64,000 bases of DNA from Isoetes taiwanensis (lineage: Eukaryota; Streptophyta; Lycopodiopsida; Isoetales; Isoetaceae): assembly GCA_021234155.1 (NCBI GenBank), contig JAJEKV010000091.1:3665501-3729500 (forward strand), given 5' to 3'. The position numbers and the translations under genes are program-made. Within the stretch, counting starts at the first letter, position 1. The number at the start of each line of letters is the position of its first letter. The notes below the pieces were generated by a model, which searched no databases, was not told the origin of the DNA, and saw only the letters and a list, made by a program, of their open reading frames with translations. Positions 35,414-47,230 of the stretch are shown here, in pieces.

Positions 35414-36360
35414 GTAATGATTCATTCATTGTTTATCCGTACTTGGTGCCTTAGTACTGTGCTATTGTCTTAAAGCATTTGAAATTAGTTTTTGCAAGTT
35501 GATGGGCAAATTATCAGTAGACTATGCGAAAGGTTTTGGCTCATGGGCTTCCTTGTAGAGATTGGTTGTGTTAGTTATATTCATGTCCTGTACACAAAGG
35601 CTTTAGGACGCATGGTCGGGGATACGCAATATTGTTGCTATATATTACTGGTTTTTCATATGTCCATGAATTATGGTCTAGATGATTTGACGTGCTGTCT
35701 CCATATGTCTTCTACTATTAATTATGTTCTAGTCATCATAATTGCAATGCCACTGCCACATGTACAAAGACTGCGAACATTTAAAAGCGTAAGATATGTC
35801 GACACATCTAAAAGACATCCTTTCTCCACCATCCCAGTAAATGTCTAGTTGAAATTAGACCCTTTTCTATCTAAGTTGCCCAAAGGATAAACCATTAGGT
35901 GGGTTGGCAGAATATTTATATTATCACTAGATGTGCCAATTTGATGGCCTAGTTTGGAATGTGGGTTGCAAGATATGTAAGATGTATTATTTGGCGTTAG
36001 TAACTGGCTTTCTTCTTGTGTCGATCGCGCGAGGAATTATGGCACTGTTCCACCATCTATTATGCGTCACCAGTTGTTTGTAGCCACTCTGGGGTTTGAT
36101 TTGCTGCAAAGTAGGAAAAAATTGTTGTCCTCGTTTTTCAAATGCACCTCTTTTCTACAACTGTATCGAGTATGTTTATGTTACCTTTATTTAAAAGTTG
36201 GTGCTTGAGAGCATTTGCCTGCAAAAATGGAGAGACCGGTTTTGTTGTTTTGCTTGATACTCCAATCTCCCTTTATGATAGATAGGGGAAAATTACACTA
36301 AAAAATGGTGGATTCAGGTTATTGGTGATCGATTTAGGCTATCGCAGCTTTTAAGATTAT
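35414..36360. other. No gene recognised
   Basis: No RING C-terminal exon seen. A 118-codon plus frame at 35492-35848 is unlike any family I know and overlaps a plausible intron. Confidence 0.35.
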
Positions 36361-36365
36361 ACATC
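36361..36365. repeat. Target site duplication ACATC, left
   Basis: Identical to 39366-39370 on the other side of the LTR element. Confidence 0.85.
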
Positions 36366-37076
36366 TGATGAGGGATTTCCCAACTCCCTCCATCATTCAG
36401 ATAGTGTGGCATGTGGCAGATTTGTGCTCTGATAGAGCAACAGATGCAAGACAATCAAATATGATAGAGCAAAAGATATAAGACAAAAATGAGAAAGCAA
36501 GAATGAATGAGAAAATCGAGATGCATAAAGGGTGTTGAAAAATAAAGATATAAAGAATTAAAAAAAAAAGAAGGCAATATGGAAATTGAAGAAATGTGGA
36601 AGATGGAGGAAGTATATAGATAAAAGAATGAAAATATGGGGCACCCATTTTTTATTCAAAAATGAGAATACAAGAAACTCCTCAAAGGAGTGTTACCCAG
36701 TCATCACCATGGAGGAAGAGGTCTCTCACCTCTCTTCCCGTGGCCTGCCACTACCCTCTCTCTCCATGGGACTTCCATGAGCCAAAGAGGAGGAGAACAA
36801 GTCCCCCAAGATATTTATAATTTTTGAACAAATCTTGGCCATCCACTTGTCATCATCTTGGCACTCTTTTTTACACCTCATCAATCCTTTGTTTTTGTCT
36901 TCTTCTTCTCCATAACCAAATTTGTCTTTTTGTTTAACAACTAACACAACTTAATATGGGCCCTTGGATTCTAACAACAAGCACAAATGAATCTGGACCC
37001 TTGGTCTTCACCCCCTTTTAGACCTTGATAGTGTTCTTCTATGTTGACCCCGATTTTGCCAAAAATCGGGTCAACA
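36366..37076 (-). repeat. LTR of the non-autonomous element (3' LTR in sense)
   Basis: 711 bp, TGATGAGG...GGTCAACA on the plus strand. The right end is a near-perfect hairpin: TGTTGACCC-CGATTTTG (37042 on) pairs with AAAATCGGGTCAACA (up to 37076). Confidence 0.85.
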
Positions 37077-38652
37077 TCACGCGACAAAAACAAAAAGATG
37101 GAGCCGCCCCCTACCATCATAATCGCACAAAGAAAAAAGTAATGTGAGTTTTTAAAGTGCCTCCAAGGCACTAGAAGGTTTAACGTGTATTCTAACACAA
37201 TGTGAGTTTTTAAGGTGCCTCCTAGGCACCGGAGTTTTGATTTAGGTGTAACTCCAACACCTTTGTGCCATAGGAAAGATTTTGAAAAATGATGGTAGTA
37301 TTTGGCCTTGGGGTAGGGCTTAAAACGCAAATGGGCTATGTCATCAAGATATTGGGGATGGTGAGATAGAGTGGCACAAACAAAAAGATGTGTTGCTAGC
37401 CAAAGTGTCCAACAAGGTGTGCAATAAGGGCAAAATTGATGAATGTTTTCACAATAGGTAAGTACTTATGAGGCAAATGAAATAGCAAGATAAGATGTGG
37501 GGAGGCTATAAAATAATATGGCAAGAAAATGATGGTATGGCATGGGGCAAAAAGAAAGGAACGTGGGCAAGATAACAAAAATAATAAAGAAGGAAGGTAG
37601 TCATAAATATAGGTGGGGGAAAAAACAAAGTGGGAGACGAAAAAGCAATGGCTAAAAAAAGACAAAAGGCAACGTGGCAAAAATTGAGAGAAAGGGCAAA
37701 ATTTTCTTTCTATGGTCTATGGTAACGGTGGACAGAATGGCGGCCTCTCCTCTTCTCTCTTCATTTTCTTGTAGGTTCGGCACAGGCAGAAGCTATGGCG
37801 GCTTTTTGCAAATCTTGGCAGCAGAGAATGGCTATGGCGGTCTCAAGATCCGATTCTTCTTCTCCCTCTTCTTTCTTGATCAGATTTCTCTCTTGGCTTG
37901 CTTACAGATAGTTGGAGCAGAGTTATGGCGATGGATTCCTCCTGTGGATTCTATAAATGCAAAAGATAGCTATGGCGGGGAGGAATGGCGGCGAGTATGG
38001 CTGGGTAAAGCTTTCATCCTCCTTTTCTCTTCTTCTTACATCACATTCAGATTTCCAAGAACAATTTCCTGCCGCCTTCCGATCATCATATTTTCTCATT
38101 TTTCTCCTTTCTACTTTCTTTTTGCAGGTCGGGCGATTTAGAACAGAGAGCGTGAGGCTTGGTAAGGAATCGGCAAAAGAAAATGGCAGCAGGTATGGGG
38201 ATGGCGAATGCTTGTGCTTACATCCTTCTTCTTGTATTTATAACGCTTGGCGATTGCAGAGAATATCCGGGTCGCTTCTTGAATAGGCACACCTTTAGGG
38301 CTCCCTTTTTCCAACAATTTTTCCTTTGCATAAAGCTTTTAAAGTACAAGAGATGGAGTGACAGATCGAGAGCGTAAAGAAAGCACGTAACGTGAGCAGG
38401 GGCAATGCACCAACACTGGTTTGTGGAGAGGGCCGGCCTTGCCAAGCTCTCCAAAAATAAACCAAGAAGTCTTTTTTTTGTAGCATCTTCGTTTTCCTCT
38501 TTCTCGCAACATCTTCAAACATAGTCACATCTTTCTTGATCAGAACAAAACAATCTTCTTTTCTTCCCGTGTCATGGGAAAGAACACCTCCCTTTTTTGG
38601 GTCCCCGATATGAAGATCGAGACTAAATCGGTCCCTAAGAACGGAACCATAA

Positions 38653-39365
38653 TGATGAGGGATTTCCCAACTCCTCCATCATTCGGATAGTGTGGCATGT
38701 GGTGATTTGTGCTCGATAGAGCAAATGATGCAAGACAATCAAATATGATAGAGCAAAAGATATAAGACAAAAATGAGAAAGCAAGAATGAATGAGAAAAT
38801 CGAGATGCATAAAGGGTGTTGAAAAATAAAGATATAAAGAATTAAAAAAAAAAGAAGGCAATATGGAAATTGAAGAAATGTGGAAGATGGAGGAAGTATA
38901 TAGATAAAAGAATGAAAATATGGGGCACCCATTTTTTATTCAAAAATGAGAATACAAGAAACTCCTCAAAGGAGTGTTACCCAGGTCATCACCATGGAGG
39001 AAGAGGTCTCTCACCTCTCTTCCCAGGGCCTGCCACTACCCTCTCTCCATGGGACTTCCATGAGCCAAAGAGGAGGAGAACAAGTCCCCTCAAGATATTT
39101 ATAATTTTTTGAACAAATCTTGGCCATCCACTTGTCATCATCTTGGCACTCTTTTTTTACACCTCATCAATCCTTTGTTTTTTGTCTTCTTCTTCTCCAT
39201 AACCAAATTTGTCTTTTTGTTTAACAACTAACACAACTTAATATGGGCCCTTGGATTCTAACAACAAGCACAAATGAATCTGGACCCTTGGTCTTCACCC
39301 CCCCTTTTAGACCTTGATAGTGTTCTTCTATGTTGACCCCGATTTTGCCAAAAATCGGGTCAACA
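38653..39365 (-). repeat. LTR of the non-autonomous element (5' LTR in sense)
   Basis: 713 bp copy of 36366-37076, with the same terminal hairpin at 39331-39365. Most differences from the other copy are small indels, several at CAG/CTG positions (for example GTGGCAGATTTG versus GTGGTGATTTG). Confidence 0.85.
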
Positions 39366-39370
39366 ACATC
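39366..39370. repeat. Target site duplication ACATC, right
   Basis: Pairs with 36361-36365. Confidence 0.85.
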
Positions 39371-39889
39371 AGGCACTTCTTTTCTGCAATTTTGGGAGAA
39401 ATTTATCTGTACTGAATGAATGTTATCCCTTGTATAAATGATGCAATATATAGCATTTGTGTTAAAAGTATTGATTGTTTGTTATATTAACAAATGCAGA
39501 TATTGCATTTAGTGCTTTTCATGTGTGTGCTTTTCATGTGTGTGTGTGCCACATAACAATTGATAACAACATCAACGCTTAGATTTGTCTTAACCTGCTT
39601 TTACATATGTAAAATCATGGTGCAACACTTTGTTCATTGTGCTCCTTCAATATCTCAAGTACCTGTAAATCATAGTCATTCGCTGCACAGTATCATTTAT
39701 GTAAATTAGTTAGAAGTATTATTATTTCCTCCATCAGTTCTATGAATTCCCCTGCACAACTTCATAAACAAAACTCCTGGCTAAGAAAATGACACCCTAT
39801 ATTCACACAAAAAAAAATCGACATGAAACAACAATCTAAAACCCATGAAAACACACTTTCGTGCCACCGGAGGGCAACCCCTCGTGCGC
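39371..39889. other. No gene recognised
   Basis: AT-rich; contains a short TG-rich stretch (39510-39550) only. Confidence 0.4.
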
Positions 39890-40276
39890 AGCACCTTGTT
39901 TTTTTTGAAGAACTGCGTCATCAATATATTAAAAGAATGGTAATGTTACAAAGCAAGTGAGGAGGAAGGAGAACTGCCCCAAAGAGACAGCGATACCTCG
40001 ACACTCCACAATAAACTCACATAAAAACTGCAACTCTACCATTGCATAAACCCACCATCACCATCTACAACACCCAAGAAGTCCCGCCAAATGGCAAACT
40101 TCCGCTCTACTAATCCCGAATACCAAAAGCTTTGAAATAGCTTGTACCGAAGTCGAGGAATCAAAAGGTCAGCAGTCGTCAATTCTGAAAGGTCCACAAC
40201 CACCACCACTTCCAAATCAGCCACACCAACTAAGCCACGCATAGATGCAAGGCTTGCTGCCGCAAGAGCGGCCAAG
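39890..40276 (-). mobile_element. 3' end of an L1-like LINE
   Basis: On the minus strand it ends TTTAATATATTGATGACG, then GCAGTTCTTC and an A-run (39899-39908), the usual plant L1 3' end. Upstream (40036-40275) the frame reads LFQSFWYSGLVERKFAIWRDF, compatible with the last residues of ORF2. It is the separated continuation of 53966-56955: the two parts share the duplicated CACCA at the gypsy insertion site. Confidence 0.7.
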
Positions 40277-40281
40277 CACCA
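40277..40281. repeat. Target site duplication CACCA, left
   Basis: Identical to 53966-53970. Confidence 0.85.
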
Positions 40282-42021
40282 TGTTGACCCTCAACCTGGC
40301 CTAGAGAGTCAAACACAAGAAGCCAACTTGAGTGTTCACTCAAGTTGGGGTTAGAACCTCCGCATCACTTAAGGTGATCAATCTACACAAGAATTTTCCA
40401 AAGAAAAAGCCGAATCATAGAGTTTTCATACCTTTCCCAATTCTCGATTTTGGACTCCTTTGCTCAAATCAACACGTGATCTCGTATGCATTGATTTCCA
40501 AGGTCGATGACCGTGACTTACTCGGAAAGTTGTAGGCAAGCAAAGGTAAAGATCTTGACCAAGTCCGAAGTCTTGATCTGTGAGATATTCGATCTCAAAG
40601 TTGGGTCAATTTTTGGTCAATATCACCAATGTAGCAAACAGAGCTCGAGTTTTGTAACTTGAATTGTAAATTGAATTTTAAGGAAATTCCAAGACTAGGA
40701 TGCTCTATAGACATCAAAGGTAAGGTGCATGCTGCCAATCAAAATTTGAATCTCTAAAACTATTTTTGGCAATCGCTTTTGTGGATATCGAGATGGATTT
40801 GTATCGCATGTAATGCAAAAATGGCAACTCGAGTTTGAGATGGATTTTTTGAAATTTTTGTGCACACAAAAAGTAAATAAGGTGGGATATGAAGTGCAAA
40901 TGGTCTTATGAAAGAAAAAATAGGGGAATTCTTTTCTCAGAAAAATGTTTGTGATACAAGAATGCTAAAGGATCATGACAAGAGACTTTTGAATACTTGG
41001 CAATCAAGTTTCATTGATATGAAGGTAATACAAGGTGAATAAGGATCTTAGGAACATATATCACCAATAATGTAGCTTAGGAGGTCAATAATAGTATCAA
41101 ATCAATAGTATCAGTCCAATCTTCTCATATTAAACCGTGGAACACCTCGTAAACTTCAAGAACGCCTTCGATCATGCCTCAAGATGTATCAATGTCGAGG
41201 TTTGATGCGTCTGGCCTTCAAAAATTCTCTCGTGGTCGATCACCCCAAATTATATTTTCAAATTTTTATGGATCCGAATCTTAGGCCTTGATTATGGGTT
41301 CGCTTTGGTAGCTAAGAGGCGGGAAGAGGGATTCTGGAGGAATTTAAGGCGTAAAACAGAGGCCCCGGCCGATTCAAGGAGTTTTCTAATTTTAGGGTTC
41401 GTGGAGGGAATCTCGCGAAAGCATCTTTCGAGTATATTTGGAGATTCCCGCCTTTTAAAAATTCAATTTTCAATGGTATAAGTGGGAAATGAACCTTTGG
41501 TTTTTTTTGGGATCTCCTAGGAATCTTTGAGGATGCCCTCCAAAAGGTTGGGAGCATATCCGCCCTTGCCACGGCATATGGCATCCTTATGGCATCTAGA
41601 ATGATACCTAGATTATTCACCTAGGGTTTTGACATAGAATTTATTTTCCAAAGGAAAAGGCAAAAAGTGGAATGGCATATGAAATAGAAGGGAATTTGTG
41701 ATAGAATGAGAGTGGGGTTGAGGAATCAAGGCAAAAATGAGAGAGGGCATGGAGAAATGTAAAGGGGAATAATTTAGGGGCAAAAGATTCTAGATTACTA
41801 TGGGGTCTTCCAAACTCTAGCTTCCAATCTTCAAAAAGGTATCTTCCAAACTTCTTACCCAAAACCTTATAAGCATCCTTTGACCTCAAATGGAGCATTT
41901 CTTATGAGAGTTGACCTCGAAGATAAAGATCCCTTGACCTTCACATCAATGTTGACTACCAAGTCTCCCTAACTTTAGCAACCAAACCAATCAATTAGTA
42001 TGTTGCCCTTTGGGGGCAACA
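40282..42021 (-). repeat. Left (3') LTR of the composite, 1740 bp
   Basis: Plus-strand TGTTGACC (40282) to GGGCAACA (42021), with the terminal palindrome at 42001-42021. Very similar to 48807-50533 and 52229-53965. Confidence 0.88.
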
Positions 42022-43400
42022 TCTCACCAAAACAAGAAAATGGCTGGTCCCCTCAGCCATAAAGGGTCTTCATATCTGCTCACAAGTGTATGAATGAGGA
42101 TTATGGTAGAAAGAGAATGTAAAGTGCAAGTGTTGATGGAATGGAGGTGAATATGGTGGTGTGAAGAAGTGAGTGGGTGAAAGAGAGGTAAGAATAAGTG
42201 TAATCATGGTGAAATGGTGGTGGAAGTGGAGTGTATGAAGTGAGATGAATGTGTAAATGTTTGAATTTCGCCAAAACAAGAAAATGTGTGAAGAATGAGT
42301 ATGGATATAGTAGGATAGTGATGGAAGTAGAGTGTACAAAGTGAGGTGAAAGTGAGATCTCGCCAAAACAAAAAAAAATGTATGCATTCCTGATCCTTGA
42401 AAAATGCAACTCTGCTATGGTGGTAAAGCTGAACTGCAGAGTGCTTCTTTTTGGGAATGAGAACAAGAATAAAGAGTCTGAATGGATGGCAGGACCACTT
42501 ATGGCAGATGAATAAAAATGGAGAAAGGGTGCACCTGTCATGGAAACATACAAACAAATTAAACTTGATTCTTGCAACTCTGCTATGATGGTTAAGCTGA
42601 ATTTGCAGAGTGCACGTTTGGGGAGATATAATGAAAGAGCATGGCTGAATGGAGGGTAGGACCACAAATGAGACAGGTGAATGAAAATGGACAAAGGGTG
42701 CTCCTGCAAATGACACTTGGCAATTAATAAAAATCCCTGTTTTGAAGCTATTTGAATGTGTAAATGTTTGAATTTCGCCAAAACAAGAAAATGTGTGAAG
42801 AATGAGTATGGATATAGTAGGATAGTGATGGAAGTAGAGTGTACAAAGTGAGGTGAAAGATCTCGCCAAAACAAAAAAAAATGTATGCATTCCTGATCCT
42901 TGAAAAATGCAACTCTGCTATGGTGGTAAAGCTGAACTACAGAGTGCTTCTTTTTGGGAATGAGAACAAGAATAAAGAGTCTGAATGGATGGCAGGACCA
43001 CTTATGGCAGATGAATAAAAATGGAGAAAGGGTGCACCTGTCATGGAAACATACAAACAAATTAAACTTGATTCTTGCAACTCTGCTATGATGGTGAAGC
43101 TGAATTTGCAGAGTGCACGTTTGGGGAGATATAATGAAAGAGCATGGCTGAATGGAGGGTAGGACCACAAATGAGACAGGTGAATGAAAATGGACAAAGG
43201 GTGCTCCTGCAAATGACACTTGGCAATTAATAAAAATCCCTGCTTTGAAGCTATTTGATGGCTCATCCTTCATACTGGCTAATTTGCAAACATAAACTTA
43301 ATGAAGACATTAGTTCTAAATTTAAGACAAAGTGGAATCCAACCTATCTAGTGTCTAACTTTAATTCTAACTTGTTTAAATTCTAGAGCATAAAAAGGGA
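42022..43400 (-). repeat. 3' untranslated region with a 507-bp tandem duplication
   Basis: Units 42247-42753 and 42754-43258 are almost identical. Each contains the TTTTCTTGTTTTGGCGA motif and two versions of GCAACTCTGCTATG-TGGT. As 507 is divisible by 3, a 390-codon minus frame (42101-43273) stays open; its translation is repetitive, rich in Phe, His and Ser, and I do not regard it as a gene. Confidence 0.75.
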
Positions 43401-43439
43401 CAAGCAAATGTGCTGATCCCAAGCTCTTCAAGTGAATAG

Positions 43440-44560
43440 TGTTGATAGGATTTGGGAGTGACAAACCCGGTTAATTCCTTTAACCAATATGAATTAGTGC
43501 CTCGCAGGTTCCAACACTTCATAGGGTCCCTCCCAAAGATTCTCAAACTTATCGGCCGAAGTCCTCTCTTGATTTATTCCATTTCGAACCAATTCTCCAG
43601 TCTTGAAGATCCCTTTGTATTTTATGAGCAAATTTTGAAAGTCGCCAAATCCTTGGCTTTTTAAGCAAGTTAGCATTCTCGCCTTCCATTCTATATTCCT
43701 CTAAATGCAGTAGGTCATCCAATCTTTCCCCGCAGCATGCTCAAAAGGCAAACACGCCTTTATGAGCTAACCTCGAGATGGGAGCTCAAGCTCTCCGGAA
43801 GCACAGCTTCAATTCCATAGACTAAGTTAAAAGGAGTATGAGTGGTCACCGCTTTAATGGTAACTCTATAAGCCCATAGGGCATCCACCAATTTGACATG
43901 CCAATCCTTTTGATTATCATCCACCTGCTTTTCAAAAATACCCTTCAAAACTTTATTAGTAGCTTCTCGCTTGACCATTACCTTGGGGATAGTAGGAGGA
44001 ACTCTTGGTATGTTTGACTCTAAGAATGGTCAATAGATTAGCAATGACTTCATTCACAAAAGGGGTGCCCCTATCAGAATGTAATTGTAAAGGAATGCCA
44101 AACCGTGCACAAATATACTCATGTAAGAACCTAGCTGTTGTGATGGCATTAGCCTGTCTCAAAGGAATTGCCTCTGCCCACTTGGTAAAATAATCTGTAG
44201 TTACAATAATGTGCTGATGTTGTCCTGCAGAAGGGGGGTTAATAGGACCAATATAATCTAATCCCCAAATTTGGAAAGGTCCCGAGAAATTATGGGGTTT
44301 AGTGTGCAGCTGGGAGGAGGATCCTTTTGCCAAATATTTGGCACTTGTGGCAAGATTTTATAGCAAGATAGCAATCTTTAAATATTGTACGCCAATAATA
44401 TCCTGACCTGAGAATTTTCTTAGCAGTAGTGTCCCCAGCAAAATGGCCTCCACATATTCCTTCATGCATTTCCCTAATGATCAAGGCAGATTCTTCTTCA
44501 TTGATACACCTTAATAATAATCCATCCCCTCGCTGACTTTACATAAAACATCATTAATCA
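43440..44560 (-). pseudogene. Gypsy integrase of the composite
   Basis: Minus strand. The N-terminal zinc region (REMHEGICGGHFAGDT, KSCHKCQ) is at 44330-44484. The core has GLDYIGPINPPSAGQHQHII, TTDYFTKWAEAIPL and LHSDRGTPFVNE (44000-44260), then YYPQGNGQ and REATNKVLK with the catalytic Glu after a frameshift (43950). The C-terminal domain has TPFNLVYGIEAVLPE (43800-43850) and the GPY/F-like NLWEGPYEVLEPA (43500-43540), again in another frame. All three catalytic acidic positions can be located. It is the best-preserved integrase core in the window. It sits last in the polyprotein, before the 3' untranslated region. Confidence 0.85.
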
Positions 44561-44689
44561 TTTTGAACTGCCTGCACTTCTCTTTAAATCTCCTTTGCTG
44601 GCTCGAGGTCAATCCCGAGGGCATCTCCTTAAATTGTAGGAAATTTTTATAGGTAGCTGCCAATCTTGTTGGCCCCCGCCATCATCATC

Positions 44690-45230
44690 TCCCAGAATAA
44701 GCTAAGGCATCCACAAAGTCAACAACTTCTACTACATCTTCATGGTCAAAGAAGATATAAGGTAAATATAGACTGGGGCTTTTCACTTGATGTAACTCTT
44801 TTATAGAAATGTCAAAGGTTTGTAACTTGCAAGCCCACCTTTGAATTTTTGGCTTAGAAGTAGCCTTACCAAATAACAAACCTGTTGGATTTTGTTTCAT
44901 ATAAACTTGAACTGAGCTCTTCAATAATAAATGACCTTGTCTCATCAATTAGAAACATGAGAGCAAAGAACACTCTTCTCCATCCCGTGTATCTTTCTTC
45001 AATTGAACTCCATCAAGCATCGGCAAAAGCTATGGTGTGCTTGTCCCAAGAAAATAGCTAAGCCTATGGCCTTTTAGTAATAGTAATGTAAACCTCAAAT
45101 GGCTTGTCCAAATCTGGTTTTTTCAGGAGAGTTGCTTCACAAATGGACTTTATAAGCAATTCAAAAGACTCTTGGCAATCTGATGACCATGTGACAGGGA
45201 CATGCTTGCTCTCATTTGGAAATCCCCGCC
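44690..45230 (-). pseudogene. Degenerate classical gypsy RNase H of the composite
   Basis: Minus strand. PDLDKPFEVYITITK occupies the first-strand position (no Asp where active enzymes have one) and VQVYMKQNPTGLLFGKATSK occupies the position of the T-D-x-x-P motif. IQRWACKLQTFDI closes the domain. The same two losses are found in 15684-16160. Frameshifts and stops lie between the blocks. It probably acts, if at all, as a structural connection domain. Confidence 0.6.
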
Positions 45231-46290
45231 TATTCTTGTCGACTTAGAAATAGGGCTTATAATGTGAGCAAAATTAGAATATACATCCTAAGAAAACTAG
45301 TCATGCCAATAAAACTTTTGACCTGCTTCAAGTTTTTGGGGGCACCCGCTTTTTGAGCTTCAACTTTTTCTTGTGCCACCACAGATACCATTGTTGGATA
45401 CCTCAGATCCCAAAAGTTGCCCTTTGGATGCAAAAAGATACACTTCTTTGGATTAAGGTTGACTCTGATTCCCTACACAAAGAACATATTTTTTGCCAAC
45501 AATTCCAAATGATTAGTAGGGTGAGACCCTAAACAAAGGTCATCCAAATAAACTCTGAATTTTGAGGAGACATAGGCCTAAAAATAACATCCATGGCTCT
45601 CTGGAAAGTAGCAGGTGCATTCATTAGTCCAAAAGGCATTCTTTTCATTGCATAAGTTCCCCAAGGAGTAATAAAAGAGGTCTTGGGTTGGTCTCTTTCT
45701 GTAATACTAATCTGATTGAATTCTGAAAATCCATCTAAAAATGAGTACACCTCTTTTACCGCCACAAAGATATAAGATCTCTTCTAAAAAGGGCAAAGGG
45801 TAACAATCTTTGATGGTAGCCTTGTTAAGATCTCGATAGTCAATGCAAATCCTTAAGGCACCACTTTTTTTCTCCACAGGAACAATACAAGATACCCATT
45901 CTGGATTAATAATCTCAATAATAACACCTGCATCTAACATCTTATCCAATTCATCTTTAATTAATCCCATGAGTGAGGCATTAATCCTTCTTAATTTTTG
46001 AAAAACAGGTTTACAACCTTCTTTAATCTTAATTTCAAATTGACATACCTCAGTTTTGATACCTGATAGCTCTGAATAATCCCAGGCAAATACATCTTTC
46101 TTTTCTTCAAAGAACATTTGTATATCCTCCCTATCTTGATATTCAATCAGATCTCCAACAAATAGGGTTCTAGTCTTACCATTCTTTGTGATAGTAATCT
46201 CTTCAGTATCTTTTTCCTCTGATGCATTGATGGTTAAGATAGGACAAAGAGCCTTCACCTCATTAGCATCAAGGTCTTCCTCTGGAATAG
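45231..46290 (-). pseudogene. Gypsy reverse transcriptase of the composite
   Basis: Minus strand. Open from the linker EGAIPEEDLDANEVK through DVFAWDYSELSGIK, KLRRINASLMGLIKDELDK, NPEWVSCIVPVEKKSGALR and [21 protein letters not shown] (46290-45800). A frameshift follows, then FLDGFSEFNQISITERDQPK and [21 protein letters not shown] further shift hides the catalytic RVYLDDLCLG (about 45530-45560) and the thumb (KSFIGMTSFLRMY-like, near 45290). The wording places it in the Tat/Athila part of plant Ty3/gypsy. It follows the archaeal-type RNase H with no gap. Confidence 0.85.
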
Positions 46291-46745
46291 CTCCCTCAGT
46301 CAGGTGTGACATGAGAGTTTCTCTACATAGAGCATCAGCTTCCACATTTTCTTCTCTTGGTATGTGAGTAATCTCCCATGAGACAAAACTCGAAAGTACT
46401 CCCATTACTTGTTTTTAGGAGCTCCATATCTGCATTTTTGTTTGGTAATCTCCCCGAGACATGCCTCGCAAATTAATTGTGAGTCACCAAAATGTGGATG
46501 TTGGTAATATCCATAGCTTTGGCTTCCTCAAGACCCGCAATCAAAGCTTTATATTCTCACTGCATTAGATGTGATTTGGGGGAAGATTCTTCCCACTTTA
46601 GCTAAAATTTTATGAGAGGAATCTTTAAGAATAGCTGCAGATGATGCAATATTTAGTTTCTTAGAAATACCTCCATCAAACCATAAGAGTCCTGATGGTC
46701 CTTGTCTGCTGGGGAGTGCACATTCCATAATGAGGGAAACCATTT
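46291..46745 (-). pseudogene. Archaeal-type RNase H before reverse transcriptase (composite)
   Basis: Minus strand. LLWFDGGISKKLNIASS (near 46660-46700) gives the first Asp; the Glu helix (EYKALIAGL-like) is frameshifted near 46545; the second Asp region is near 46480. The last motif HIPREENVEADALCRETLMS is intact (46310-46360). It lies between protease and reverse transcriptase as in the other copies. The last motif here is the best evidence that the family ancestor had a complete D-E-D-D set. Confidence 0.72.
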
Positions 46746-46849
46746 CATAACTCACTGATCTTGCCTTTTTTATCCTGTAAGATCCCAAGGGTTCTTCAAT
46801 TAACATTTCTTTAATAAAATGTACCTCTTCCTTGGAGTCATAGGAGCCC

Positions 46850-47230
46850 TCTTGGTTATAAATTGTAGCAGTCTGAGAGCCATTTGAGATGGTACATCTC
46901 CCTTGAGACTAGACTGGCCTGGCATCCACAGTGGCTAACCATCTCCTTCCTAGCAATAAGTCATAGATATCAGATTCATCTCCTATATCTTCAAAAGCCA
47001 CCACAATAAAGTTAGCAGCTACAGTTATGCCTTCAGATAATGTGCACTTTAATCACCACACCAACAGAGAAATCTTAGCATTATAAAAAAGATTTTAATA
47101 GCATAGAGGCTTTCTTATCCACCTCAAAACCACACTTCTTCATAATATGGTATGGCATGATATTTAGGGAGAACCCCATCAAGTAACACATTGGAAAAGG
47201 TATACCCTCCTAGAGCAAAGCATGTAAATG
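46850..47230 (-). pseudogene. Protease of the composite, full-length unit
   Basis: Minus strand. The active-site LLDG is followed by a frameshift in the GGSPLN part (near 47165), then YHIMKKCGFEVDKKAS, IVVAFEDIGDESDIYD and LLLGRRWLATVDARPV (46920-47000). The order matches the other copies. Confidence 0.65.

Larger units (their letters stand above)
36366..39365 (-). mobile_element. Complete non-autonomous LTR retrotransposon (3.0 kb)
   Basis: Two near-identical LTRs of about 0.71 kb enclose a 1.58-kb internal region with no reverse transcriptase, integrase or gag that I can recognise. A perfect 5-bp duplication (ACATC) flanks the element. Minus sense is favoured: the LTR then starts TGTTGACC and ends CATCA, and 3 bases inside lies a primer-site-like TGGTTCCGTTCTTAGGGACC (about 38630-38649). 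A GGTAGGGGGCGG purine tract lies near the other LTR. The internal region has a 58-bp tandem repeat carrying hairpins (37142-37260) and repeated ATGGCGG motifs (37730-38000). It needs proteins from another element. Confidence 0.85.

Noticed and set aside
37674-38141. 155-codon plus frame in the non-autonomous LTR element
   Set aside because: No recognisable domain, overlaps other frames of similar length, and runs against the favoured sense of the element.
42101-43273. 390-codon minus frame as a gene
   Set aside because: It is generated by a 507-bp tandem duplication in the 3' untranslated region, is low in complexity and has no known domain; kept only as a finding.
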